Positions 10,281-20,798 of a stretch of 64,000 nucleotides of DNA are shown here, piece by piece. The position numbers and the translations under genes are program-made. The stretch's first letter is position 1, and each line of letters starts with the position of its first letter. Source of the DNA: Crambe crambe (taxonomy: Eukaryota; Porifera; Demospongiae; Poecilosclerida; Crambeidae); contig OZ004583.1 in the NCBI GenBank assembly GCA_963924555.1, forward strand, positions 4,993,501 to 5,057,500, read 5' to 3'. A model generated the notes under the pieces. The model worked only from the letters and a program-made list of their open reading frames with translations, did not search any database and had not been told where the DNA came from.

Positions 10281-11165
10281 CATAGATAGTAGACACGGAA
10301 CAGGATTGGAAACTGCCTACGTCATGTGACGTCACGCCCATTAAGCTAATACATTTCGCGCATGCTATCCGCGTTGTAACCATAGAAAATTTAGCCCTAT
10401 TGTCGCAATACATTTTCTGAGGAAGAGAGGTACAGACTTTGTGGGACTAGAGCTACGAGCGCAAGTGCTTTTCTAGCAATTTTATCCTATAGAAGTTTGG
10501 AAGGTAAAGTTTCTTACTGGAATAGACTGAAATTAAGAATGTAATAACTGTTTTTGGTGTAGGATATGTTGCTAAAGATTTTATAGGCCTACCAATTTGT
10601 GGGACTAGAACAGGACTCACATAAATTTAGAAGTCAAGTGTTTGGTATCTTTTAGTAGTATAATAGTTTGTCTATCGGATGATATATGTTATATTGATTC
10701 ATAGCTAGCTGTTAGTTTTCTTTTAATGCAGTGTTAAACTATGGGTTAAATAGTTATTATTATTACATTTCTATTATTTATTTGCATTATCATGTTTTAT
10801 TATCCACTCCACGAAGCTCTCTGCACAAGAACGGGCATCTATAGATGGTTGGAGAAGAAGACTAAACTCTTCATCTTTCAAAACTTGAGATACGAATCTC
10901 TCATAGATATGTACTATCTAGCTAGATCTAGTCTCATATCAAATTTTATTATTTTTATAAAAGCACAACATGGAAACACTCTAGTCCAGCTAATATTAAG
11001 CTACTAGACTAATATCCGCTCTGATATCTTTTGCAGAACTCATTCTTAACTATTATGTGGTAACTATGCATTCATATCTCGCGCCAAAATTTCCCGGCAA
11101 ACACGGATAGCACGCGCATGGTGTAGTATTAAGTTTCCAATCCTGTTCCGTGTCTACTATCTATG
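10281..11165. mobile_element. Inverted-repeat element, 885 bp
   Basis: Positions 10,281-10,314 (CATAGATAGTAGACACGGAA...) and 11,132-11,165 are perfect 34-bp inverted repeats. The interior has no long open frame and is AT-rich. No target duplication longer than a couple of bases was evident. The inner edge GGATTGGAAAC is shared with the neighbouring elements at 11.2-12.8 kb, suggesting one family of ends. Class is unknown. Confidence 0.75.
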
Positions 11166-11212
11166 GGTCTATTATACACCACACAGCAATGAGAAACGAA
11201 TCTTCAAGTATT

Positions 11213-12410
11213 TACACGTGCTCGGCGCGCGCATGTTACAGTGACGTATGATCATACGTCACAGCATAGATATAAGAGGTTTTACGGGATTGGAAACGCC
11301 CAATGAACTGCACAACCGAGGCGCGTTGACAGATGCGCACGCGCATGCAGCATTAATTATTTAATGGCCGTGAAAGGAGATCAATATTCACTCCTTTCAA
11401 GGCAGTTAAAGTGATATTCTGTCCCTACAGCTCACAGAATAGTACAAGTAAGCTAAGGGGAAGGTATTGAAGAAGTGAAGAGTCAGAGAGTTGAAGTTGG
11501 AGAGTCTGAGGAAGGAAGTTATTAATTATTCATAACTTTTTTCCTTGTAATTATAACTATGAGTACCTATCATTGCTCATTATACATTAATTTTATGTAA
11601 TTGATTTGAAAGAAAGGCCAGAATGACTTTTGGTATTAAAATCAGACATAAATTCATCATTATTATAGCTAGATAATTTTGCCCCAAAGTTATCCGCCAG
11701 TTTCTGCTCAGTTCTCCCTCATCAGCATTATTGCAATACTTCCAGCTTTTGGCTGTTGGATTTTGACACCATCCACCTCAAGAATTCGGCTCAGTCAGCT
11801 GTCCTGTGGACCCTATGGATATTAGGGGGGAAATATAGTAAGCTTGCCATCTCCATAGGATGACTATTGTATAGAAAACGAATGCACCAATTCCATTTAC
11901 TGTTCTATCCTTTCCCTGAAACAACTAATACAGTTGCAATATTGTTAATCAATTTCTTGGGAGAGGGATTACAGTTTTAACACCACTTGCAAATGCTAGA
12001 GACAATATATGTCAGCTAATACAAAAACTAACATTACTATTCCATGTAGCTAAAGTTTACATGCCTTTTGATCAGAAAATGGGCAACAGCAATTGATTCT
12101 ATCAAGCGTGAGAGGGATTATAGTCCCATTAACCACTACAGTAGTATTTGTAGGATTAAACTTGAAAATCTGAGCTAAAATTTATTTCATACAGTAAATC
12201 TATGCCCTAGTGTATTATAGTATCATTGGCATAAGTCTTACCTCATGGATCTTGTCAGAACAGCAACTTTGACAAAAGTGCTATGTCATTCAGCTGTCAA
12301 CGCGCCTCGGTTGTTAGTTGCTAACGAGAGCACGTGATCCGTTTCCAATCCCGTAAACATCTTATATCTATGGTCACAGTAACATGCGCGCGCACATGCA
12401 TGGTTTAACC
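11213..12410. mobile_element. Inverted-repeat element nested with the next one
   Basis: About 11,213-11,330 matches the reverse complement of about 12,296-12,405 (GCGCGCGCATGTTAC...GTGAC, then ATAGATATAAGA, TTTACGGGATTGGAAAC and ACCGAGGCGCGTTGAC). Differences include a short insertion in each arm. No transposase frame is present. The interior is AT-rich. Confidence 0.6.
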
Positions 12411-12808
12411 ATATTATGGAATACCAACTGCGACAAAAATCAATTTCTAGTCCAATCATCATAATCGAGAACTCGATCATCGATAGAATGCCCGACTCGA
12501 TAATTGATATTTGTGACTGATTAACTAGAATATTGAAATAGATGTTGATAATTATGACTGATCATGTACTCACAGACATGTAGTGATCATTGAAATGATT
12601 ATTGATTGTAACTGATCTCTATTATTATTGACTGATCAATGCGATTGATCGATCTTTGAAATCGCAATCTTGCTGATTGTAGATGATCTGACTCAATTCT
12701 CGAATGGCTGCTACTCGATAATCGACGCAGAGCAACATGCTGCATGCGCGTGCGCATCTGTCAACGCGCCACAGTTGTGCAATTCATTGGGCGTTTCCAA
12801 TCCCGTAA
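11281..12808. mobile_element. Overlapping inverted-repeat element
   Basis: TTACGGGATTGGAAACGCCC at the left is matched in reverse complement at 12,789-12,808. The pairing continues inward for about 70 bp through GCGCGTTGACAGATGCGCAC to GCGCATGCAGCA, with a few mismatches. This pair is closer than the 11,213/12,410 pair, so 12,296-12,410 looks like a third arm of the same family lodged inside. Between the inner arm and the right end (12,440-12,720) lies a GATC/AT-rich tract with no gene. Confidence 0.6.
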
Positions 12809-13246
12809 CATTCCACTGACATAAGGTTGACCTATTGATCTTTAGCTCAGCTCCTTCGATAACTACTATATCCCCTCAGCTCCTTCATCTAACTGAGATA
12901 ACTACTATAATACCCTCATTAGATCCACATGTGAACTCCCTCATACTATACCACTAATACACCCAACATGTCACCCAACCCACTGTTCCATCACATTCTC
13001 TTCATCTGATCAGTTCTGTGCATCCTAGTCACACTAGCTGCACACCTGCTCTTATAATACTCACTGAGATAACTACCTACTGAGATAACCTAGCTATATA
13101 CTCTCATGTGAACTGCCTCATACATCTCAGATGACATCACCACACTCCCCTACAGTCACTCTTCATCTCATTCATATAAGGATTATTATCATGATAATTA
13201 TTGTGATATGATTATGGTGGTGATCAGAAACAGCTAATAATGATAA
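12809..13246. other. No gene recognised
   Basis: AT-rich sequence with loosely repeated phrases such as ACTGAGATAACTAC and CTCAGCTCCTTC (12,840-13,110). It probably lies between the element at 11-12.8 kb and the 3' end of the piggyBac gene. No terminal inverted repeat for the piggyBac copy was identified here. Confidence 0.4.
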
Positions 13247-14893
13247 TTATTGTAATCTATGAAAGTCTCTAAAGCAAGGAATTTTACACAGTCGTTTCCT
13301 GCAGATGGAACAGGCGTAGGATGTAAATCGAACTCGTTTCGCCCTCTTGATTAAGCACTGTTCACACCTACCCCGTGGCAAGCCAGCGTCAGTGGACTTA
13401 ACCAGACTACATTCAACACTGACATCATCCATTGCACCACCACTACTACTACTACTAGAAGGAGACCTTTCCCTATACCTCTTATCCTTTAACAGAAGGC
13501 GAACCAAATCCAATCTAAAATCCAGCAGCTTAGCTACATGCTTTCACTCTATAATACTTACAATTATGCTTGTACAAAATAAAGGCATTATCTACTGCAT
13601 AGTCAAGGAACTGGAAAAAGGCATGCAACCAATACCTCTTAGATTTCTTATCATAACCATAACTCTTTCTAAGCTGACTAAGGCGATCAACTCCACCCAT
13701 GTACTTATTATAGGCCGGCAATAGTGGGGGGACTGACTGATACCCTATTCTACCACCTCTCTGAACCCGTGGCACTTCATCCTCCATATGCTCAGGAAAC
13801 ACATTACTCACAAAGGACACCACCTTACGATCATTAAAAACATAGTAACACACATCTCCCACTCTCTCTACAACATAGCTTCCCCTAGGAGGCTTAACAC
13901 CCTTCAAATTTGCAGGAAATCCTAATGCTCTCTGTTTGATGGTGCCAACATAATGAATCTTATCCTTAGCCAACGATTCCACAAGAGGCCCACCGGAAAA
14001 AAAGTTATCACAATAAACAACATGATTCATATCTACAAAGGGTCTAAGGAGATCTGTGACCACTCTCATAACCATACCCTTCTCTGCTTCCCGCTCGCCA
14101 GTTACCAGGTTGATAGGTTTTCCCTCATACACTTGAAAAGTGCAGAGGTATCTACAACAGGAACAACAACAACACCAAATCTTAAATCCCTTCTTTATTG
14201 GCTTCTTGGGCATCACCACTTTACCCTTTGCACGACCCTTATACTTGATCACGGCTTCATCAACCGCCAGCTCTTGGCCAGGACTATAATTCAAGAAAAA
14301 TTTATCACCAAGTGTATCTAACAGTGGCTTAATTTTACGGGTCAGGCTGCTACCACCAGGAGGAAGGGCCGCATCATCCACCAAATGCAAATTGGACCTA
14401 ATATCCCAGAATCTAGTCCTAGATATACACCTCTGGATTCCCTCTACTCCCAATAACTTATCCTTACTCCATGCATCATTAATTCTGGGCAGGTGGTGTA
14501 TCCCCATCACTAGTTGAACCCCAAGGAAAGCCAAGAATTCACTCTTAGTAATATCAACCCATCTTGACCGATTCTTCCTCCCGGCATACCTATTGCTCTC
14601 TGTCACAATCAAATCATTCAAGGAATCTGGCCACAATAAACTCAATGGGGTATGCTCTACAGGGTCCAGATGCTGATAAGGGCCAATAACACCACAATAC
14701 CTATACTTAGGATAATGACCAGAGGTGAGAGACAGGCCAAGTCCAATGATACTAGCTAACCGCCGACGCTTGGGGGTAGGTAGTGCACCATCTAGGTCTT
14801 CTTCTTCTTCTTCTTCTTCTTCTTTATCATCATCATCATCATCTTCTTCTTCTTCTTCTTCTTCCAAACTGTTGTCATCATCACTAGAAAGTT
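13247..14893 (-). CDS. piggyBac-type transposase
   Basis: The main frame (445 residues from the ATG at 14,867) begins with a long Asp/Glu tract and a basic PKRRR patch. It then carries the DDE transposase fold with the three piggyBac aspartates in context: D203 (AVDEAVIKYKGRA), D287 (VVYCDNFFSG) and D394 (MGGVDRLSQLRKSY). Upstream, a TTTTTTTGTAG acceptor at about 14,894 implies an earlier exon. Near 13,550 the frame closes. Continuing in the next frame gives LLDFRLDLVRLL and a cysteine-rich C-terminus with CEQCL, CSICRKRLC and PCFRDFH, the zinc-binding domain of piggyBac enzymes (to 13,247). A GTAAGT...TAG stretch of only 28 bp would join the frames; otherwise it is a frameshift. Residues 232-238 are a Cys-rich run from a triplet tract, an oddity. 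Possibly still active if the junction is spliced. Confidence 0.88.
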
Positions 14894-14929
14894 CTACAAA
14901 AAAATATCACATGATAATACCACACCCCT

Positions 14930-15480
14930 CTATGCCCTTCCCCTATAGCTGTATGATTTCATAAGACAGCCACACCCCTTAATGAAGGACAACCCTTTGT
15001 ACTGCAGAAAGCCACACCCCTTTTCCAGCTTAATTAAGGCCAAAAAACAGCAAACAGCCACACCCATCTTATGGCTGAATTTAAACAGTTCTATGAGTTC
15101 ATTAAGGGTAATTAAGGGCAATTAAACAGAAATACCCACCTTGCGGCTTCATTAAGGGCCAAAGCCACCCTGTGACTTCATCAAGGCAGTCATGCGGCTT
15201 CATTAAGGGACGTAAATAGCCACACCCACCCTGTGGGTTCATTAAGCAGTCACACCCACTCTCTGGCGTCATTAAGGGCAATTAAACAGTCATGCAACTT
15301 CATTAATGAAGCCACAGGGTGGGTGTGGCCATTTACGTCCCTTAATGAAGCTGCATGACTGTTTAATTGCTCCTTAATTAAGCCACAGGGTGGGTGCAGC
15401 CGTTTAATCGCCCTTAATGAAGCCACAGGGTGGGTGTGGCTGTTTAATGAAGCTGAATGACTGTATAGTAAGGTATCGCT
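14930..15480. repeat. Palindromic array of Stu-like 40-60 bp units
   Basis: Left of about 15,295 the units run as CCACACCC(A/T)CC, then TGTGGCTTCATTAAGGG, then ATTAAACAG. Right of it the same units appear in reverse complement, such as GAAGCCACAGGGTGGGTGTG. The two halves could fold into a large hairpin around CTTCATTAATGAAG at about 15,298. Unit length varies and several copies are incomplete. Short minus-strand frames across the array are by-products of the repeat. Confidence 0.75.
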
Positions 15481-15554
15481 CCTTAGATCCACCCATGTAA
15501 TATACTTTATAGGAACACCATACTTTTCAAAAAAATTTATCACTCTATTTCTAG

Positions 15555-17881
15555 AAGAATTTCGAAGCTTATTTAGGAGTAGAAGCTCTTCAAGGGCACA
15601 ACGTCGCTTTCATCCATTCAACACAGCTCCAAACCCTCCAATGTGGAAGCACAACTTTTATTGCCTATGCGATAGAGATGCAGTTTCTATCCCTGGACAG
15701 AAACGCGAGAAGAAGCAACTACTTGATGCAGGGTTAGGGGAGAAGAGAATTGAAGTTGAGCAGAATTGTTCTTCAACACAACTGCATGACTGTCTTCTGG
15801 CAGCATTCCCACTTTTAAGTGATTGTGGAGGCTATTCACTTCTAAGGTGTGTGCCCAACTCCAGAAATTTACAACTATTACAGCCACCAGAAACTGGCCA
15901 CAACCCAGTGAGCCTGAAGGAAGCTGTGGGCCACTCACGAATCTACATTAGGCCACTCCAAAAAAGTATTGTTTTAACTCAGAGGAAAGAAATAATTGAG
16001 GTTAGTAGCTACATATCTAAGTTTAATTAGTAGCAAAGGGGAAGCTTGGAAGCAAATAATCATAAATTAATTACTTCCTTTGCTTTTAGACTTCAGGAGG
16101 CCCTGTTGAGAAGTGCTTTAAATGCAACAAGAGGATGAGTTTTCATCCCTTGCTACACACATTAGTACCTGTGGAGCTGGAGACAGTGATGCTGCACACA
16201 TCAGTACCTGTGGAGCTGGAGACAGTGACGATGATTTTGATCCCCCCCCTCCTCCACAATTTCGTCAATCATCTTCTCGGGCGGACTGCAACTCTGTGCC
16301 GCTGTCTTCTCAAGCTGAAAGTGATGTCTTCCAGGATCATTCTCCTGCCTGCACTCTCTTGGAGGAATCTGATCCTTCTCTCCCTCCCCCCAGTAATTCA
16401 CATGCTAGCGTTTCTCCCTATCGAAATCTTCCTGGCCCGTCATCTAGACAATCTCCTGTGATAATTGATTCTGACAGTTCGGAAGATGTGCCTTCACGTG
16501 GTGGAAAGAAGGATGTCCTATATGAAATGTTCATCAACTCAAGAGAAAAAGTCGATAGTATGTTAGAGTTATGCTCAGATGATGTGAACTTGGCATGTCA
16601 AGTTTTGGTTGAAGAGTGTAACTGTCAAACAATACTGATGCTCATGCGTAGCAAGAGGATGGCAAAGATCCAACGACGAAACATACATATTAATACAGAG
16701 AATTTCCTTCATGATGCTCTATCAATTTACAAGGATTTTTCGTCTTTTGATGTATCTGTGCCGTTGGTGGTTCAATATGAAGGCCAGAGAGCTATGGACG
16801 TGGGAGGAGTAAGAAGAAGCTTCTTCACCACACTCTTAAATGAGTTAAAAACCAATTCAACCCTTGGTTTGTTTGAGGGGGGTCCTAATGCTCTTCTCCC
16901 AGCTTGTAACAACCAAGCCATAGTATGTGGCCATTTCAAGATGCTTGGAGTTATCATAGTACACAGTGTGATGCAAGAGGGACCTGCTTTTCCTTACTTT
17001 CCACCTAGCCTATACTGGTATATGTGTACTGGAAGCATAGAGAAAAGTATTCAGTTCCTTTCAATCTCTGATCCTCCTTGCTGTTCAAAATCAGACAGTT
17101 ATGCCAGGAGGAGATGTGTTCTGCAGTGATAGAAGAATGTGGCTGCAGAGTACTGCCAACAGTAAGTTTGCACACACGGTGTAATTAAGGATGTATACGT
17201 GCATACTATGAGTACCCCAAAAATAATTTTGGTGGAATGATTATCCTAGAAAAACAGCAATGTGCACACTTCTGCTATAGCTACTAACACTTTTTTGCTT
17301 CATTGTATGCCTTTCTAGTTGGCCACTAGGGAAGCCATAATCCAGGATATACTCCTGCATCAGCTTATCACTAAAAGGCGGATGGCTGTGGAGAATTTGG
17401 TTGAAGGCCTTAAGGCTCTGGATTTTTGGAGTGTTGTCAGAGCATTTGCAGAGGAACTGGAAAGTCTCTTTGTGTATGGCAACTCTGTTCTCAGCACAGA
17501 AGAGCTACTGTCGATTATTAGACCTGCCACAAATGTGCCATTCAATATGTTCAGTTGGTTGAGGGAGTATGTGGAGCAATTGGATGAAAAAGGTATGAGT
17601 ACTTTCCAGAAAGAACTCTCGTGTGTGCCCAATCAAGTTATCTGTGTACTGTTTTACTTTATATAGGTCGATCAAAATTTCTACAGTTTTGCACTGGTGC
17701 AGGATCAATCCCACCTATTGGTTTGACCAAGCCTACCATCACTGTGACACTGAACAGTGAATCAAACGGATTTATGCATCGACTTGTTTGCAGACGTTGT
17801 GTCTGCCAGAATTTACTTCGAGATGATTTTACACTTGCTCTCAACATGTCCATATTTGATGAAACTTTCAATGCTATATAG
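15555..17881 (+). CDS. HECT-type E3 ubiquitin ligase-like gene (frame breaks present)
   Basis: The first exon seen is 15,555-16,000 (acceptor TTTCTAG, donor GTTAGT). It reads WKHNFYCLCDRDA, QLLDAGLGEKRI and SRIYIRPLQKS, the N-terminal module found in multicopy G2E3-like proteins of cnidarians and sponges. A second exon contains SDSSEDV and then the HECT N-lobe (VVQYEGQRAMDVGGVRRSFF, LFEGGPNALLPA). It needs frame changes near 16,125 and 17,090 before a GTAAGT donor at 17,162. Exon 17,319-17,592 (LATREAIIQDILL...) and exon 17,667-17,881 follow, joined in phase over a 74-bp intron. The last exon has FLQFCTGAGSIPPIG and the C-lobe end with RRCVCQNLL, where the catalytic cysteine should be. HECT ligases pass ubiquitin through that cysteine. 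Two frame changes mean either missed introns or a pseudogene. Confidence 0.75.
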
Positions 17882-18038
17882 CTAAGGAGAAAACGTTCAG
17901 TGTATGACTTTGACTTAATCCCTCTATTTTGTGTGTAGTTTTACCCTTCCCAAACTGTTTCTTGCTCCAATTCTGGCTATGTATAATAAGAAGCGCATGC
18001 GTGTAGCTTTTAATATATAGCTCGGCGCGCGCGGTATA

Positions 18039-18072
18039 TAGTCTGACGTAGTCGACCCTTTACCTCCTTTTC
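18039..18072. repeat. Orphan end of the Mutator-like inverted repeat
   Basis: TAGTCTGACGTAGTCGACCC followed by TTTACCTCC matches the outer 34 bp of the 8,178-8,265 inverted repeat with two differences. No partner in reverse complement was seen nearby. It is a solo or truncated end of the same family. Confidence 0.65.
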
Positions 18073-18910
18073 TGTCACTCAGCAGAGTAGAAAAATCTGT
18101 CATGACAAAAGTAAACGGACTAAAACACCACACCAAAACACCCTCGACTGCAGATGCTCAGGTTCTCCTGCCCCACGCTCTTATAGACTACTGCTAAAGC
18201 TTAGTTTTTGTTATAGCAATACATAGCCTATTACCTTTGAGAGACTGGTAAGGTATCGTCCGACACAAAATGGTGCAGAACCAATTCTCGATCTCAGCTC
18301 AGTTCCAATCATTATTTTGGTGCGGTGTTGAAAAAATTTCGCAGTTCGAATTAGAATTCGAATAAGAAATCGAATTCGAATTCGAATCGCGTTCATCTTA
18401 AAGGAATTGGAATTGGAATGTGTTTTTCACAGAGGAACTCGAAGTGGAATCGTGTTTAGCGCATAGCAAATTGGAATTGCAATAGTGTTTGGTGTATATG
18501 GAATTTTGACACAAATTACACTTCATACGGTAGCACTTACTTTCTGTTGGCTAGTTGAACTTCCTTGAGTAAGTAGGGTAGGTATTATGAGTCAGTTCCT
18601 ATTATGGGTTCACCGCTTGATAAGAATCTACAAGAGTTGATACTTTAGATATGAAAACTTAATGATTTTTTTTGGTCTTTTGATCAAATAAAATCATCCA
18701 GAAAATGCCTTATTCATGCATAATAAGAAGTTTTAAAAAGGGTATAATCGTAACCAATCTGAATAAAAAAAGCATAGGGAAGGCAATGATGCTACAAGAT
18801 GCTTGCTTGGCACTTGACCGATGGCACGATAACGTGCCACTACCAATAAGAATGTCGCAGTGTGAAATGTCCTTTGACTGACTGTTAATGTGAGCTCTGC
18901 GACTATAATT
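18073..18910. other. No gene recognised
   Basis: AT-rich DNA containing a run of GAATTCGAAT-type units (18,330-18,390) and similar TGGAATTG units (18,405-18,500). No exon could be supported. Confidence 0.4.
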
Positions 18911-18989
18911 ATGGCAGGTTCTCAAATAAAGTCATCTTTGCTAAAATCAAGGAGGGGTCCTGCCAGAGAGAAATTGTATAGAATTGCTG
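18911..18989 (+). CDS. Candidate first exon, unknown gene
   Basis: ATTATGGCA gives a start that opens MAGSQIKSSLLKSRRGPARE and ends at TTGCTG followed by GTATGT, a good donor. The peptide is basic. No downstream exon could be linked with confidence; a possible one with an acceptor-like AAGCAG lies at about 19,400-19,500. Weakly supported. Confidence 0.3.
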
Positions 18990-19735
18990 GTATGTATGAA
19001 TAGCTAGTAACTTCACCACCTTACTTGTGAAAAAAGCGAATTTTTTGCTGCTAGGATACTCATACCAGTCTGTTTTAGCCTGTTTTTGGCTTTGTGTAGC
19101 TACCTGTATCTCCTTAGCTACATGAAAGAATAAATTTGCAACTTACAGTTTCAGAGTTTAGCTAGTATACACTCTACTTCACGCCCTCATACCTAAAATG
19201 TAATGGACTTTACATGTATTCAAGAGTTTCAGCCAATAGTTCACATTTGCTGGGTGTGTCTTTGCGTACCTTTTTTGAAAAAAGTGAAGTTGTTTCTAGT
19301 GACCCCAATTTATATTCATAACAAGTAGTTATTCCTTCATGCCCTCCACCTATGCTTTCCAAATGTGTGCATTAATTGCACACATCCAACTACAAGCAGG
19401 TATCTTAATTCGTATGCAGACAGATTTTGAGGCTCATCTCATCCCAAGGAGGCCTAGGAGTGAAGTAGGAATAGTAATTTATTATTGCCGTAGATTCAGT
19501 GAGGATATATTATGCATTGGGTTATAAGTAGTGTTAGCTTTATGAAGCAGCTTTAAAAAGGACATTTATAATAGTAATATTGCTAATCTGGCCAATACGA
19601 GGCCCATCTTCTGTCACAGAATGTATAAATCCAGCACCTTTTCTGAATTCATTCCCTTCAATCTTCACCCATTTGGACCTGTTAGATACAATAATAGGAG
19701 CTGAAATTACAGTTTGGGAGCATTTTAAATCTTAT

Positions 19736-20014
19736 AAGGGAAAAAGCATTTCGTGAAATGAAAAAAGATGTAGGGATGACCACTGCACAAAAAAGTAAGG
19801 AAACAAGAAGGATGGAATCTTTGTTCTGTATATCCAGCCAACAATCCCTACATATACGTCGGGTAGCTTCAGATTATAGTGTAGTAATGTACGTACATGT
19901 AGGGATTGTTGGCTGGATATACAGAACAAAGATTCCATCCTTCTTGTTTCCTTACTTTTTTGTGCAGTGGTCATCCCTACATCTTTTTTCATTTCACGAA
20001 ATGCTTTTTCCCTT
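19736..20014. mobile_element. Foldback MITE, copy 1
   Basis: The arms begin AAGGGAAAAAGCATTTCGTG and run as near-perfect inverted repeats of about 125 bp around a short spacer (TACGTCGGGTAGCTTCAGATT...). The ends abut TA on each side (TATA|AGGG and CCCT|TACT), compatible with a TA target duplication. There is no coding capacity; frames through it are mirror images. It continues directly into the segment at 20,015-20,795, and the same pairing recurs in inverse orientation at 54,669-55,551. Confidence 0.85.
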
Positions 20015-20795
20015 ACTTGTTCCTGGTCTTTTTTTCCTCTCTTTTATGGTTTTAGCTATGTATAGAGTTCATTCTTCTATGTGTATGCAGGGACAGATGA
20101 AAGAAGAATAGTTCTCCAATAGCATACCAGCCCAATCACTATCAACGAGTCAAGGTGGAGGTAGAAGATGCTGAAATAGAGTCTACCTTGTTGAATCTAA
20201 ATCCCCGAGTCGATACAGTAGTCTATCATCATCATCATCATTATTCTAGCTACATATACCTATACCTAGCTAGCTAGCTAGAGGCAGCTGAATAATATTA
20301 TAATTTCGAATAATTGGATATCAAATACATGCGCATGCGTATTATAGAAAAGATGGCTTCCTAATTGAATTAGTCGAGTGCTGTGCTCCTTAGTGTCTCC
20401 TTTTTCATCGACTCTTTCGAGGATCAACGAGTAGAAAAGATCGTAGTTCGTAGAATTTGGAGTGGATTTGTCCAGAAATCATAGCTGTAGCTTGAGTGGT
20501 TCGAGAGATATGGTTGTCCAAGAAGAAGAATAGCTAATAATAAGAAGAATAATAATAGAGAAGAAGAAGAATATAGAGATTTACCTGCTTGCCGTATTTC
20601 TGAAACGGTAAGCTCCCTGGTCCTGAAACTTGGTCTGCACATTGTAGTAGGCTCTAGTAGGCTGGATAGTCATTCACAGTAGCTATTATTAGGTCTAAGT
20701 GGGGGAACTGGAATTTCACTTTTGTATTAGTCTATAGGCGGCGCGCGCGGCCGTCCGAGTCATCCCTACATAGAGAGTGCTACCGCACTCTCTGA
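20015..20795. mobile_element. Body of the composite foldback element, copy 1
   Basis: 20,056-20,795 is repeated in reverse complement at 54,669-55,345, apart from small indels and one 175-bp insertion there. It ends in a hairpin, AGAGTGC-TACC-GCACTCT, at 20,770-20,792. The portion next to the foldback (CTTGTTCCTGG...ATGGTTTTA) also occurs at 44,955-44,992 and 62,023-62,060. Non-coding. GAAGAA-type microsatellites occur at 20,520-20,580. Confidence 0.8.
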
Positions 20796-20798
20796 TAC

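Noticed and set aside
14725..14964. Serine-run ORF on the plus strand
   Set aside because: It is the antisense of the Asp/Glu tract of the piggyBac transposase.
19758..20111. Open frames of 86-117 codons on both strands
   Set aside because: They are mirror images produced by the foldback MITE arms and share the same peptide on both strands.
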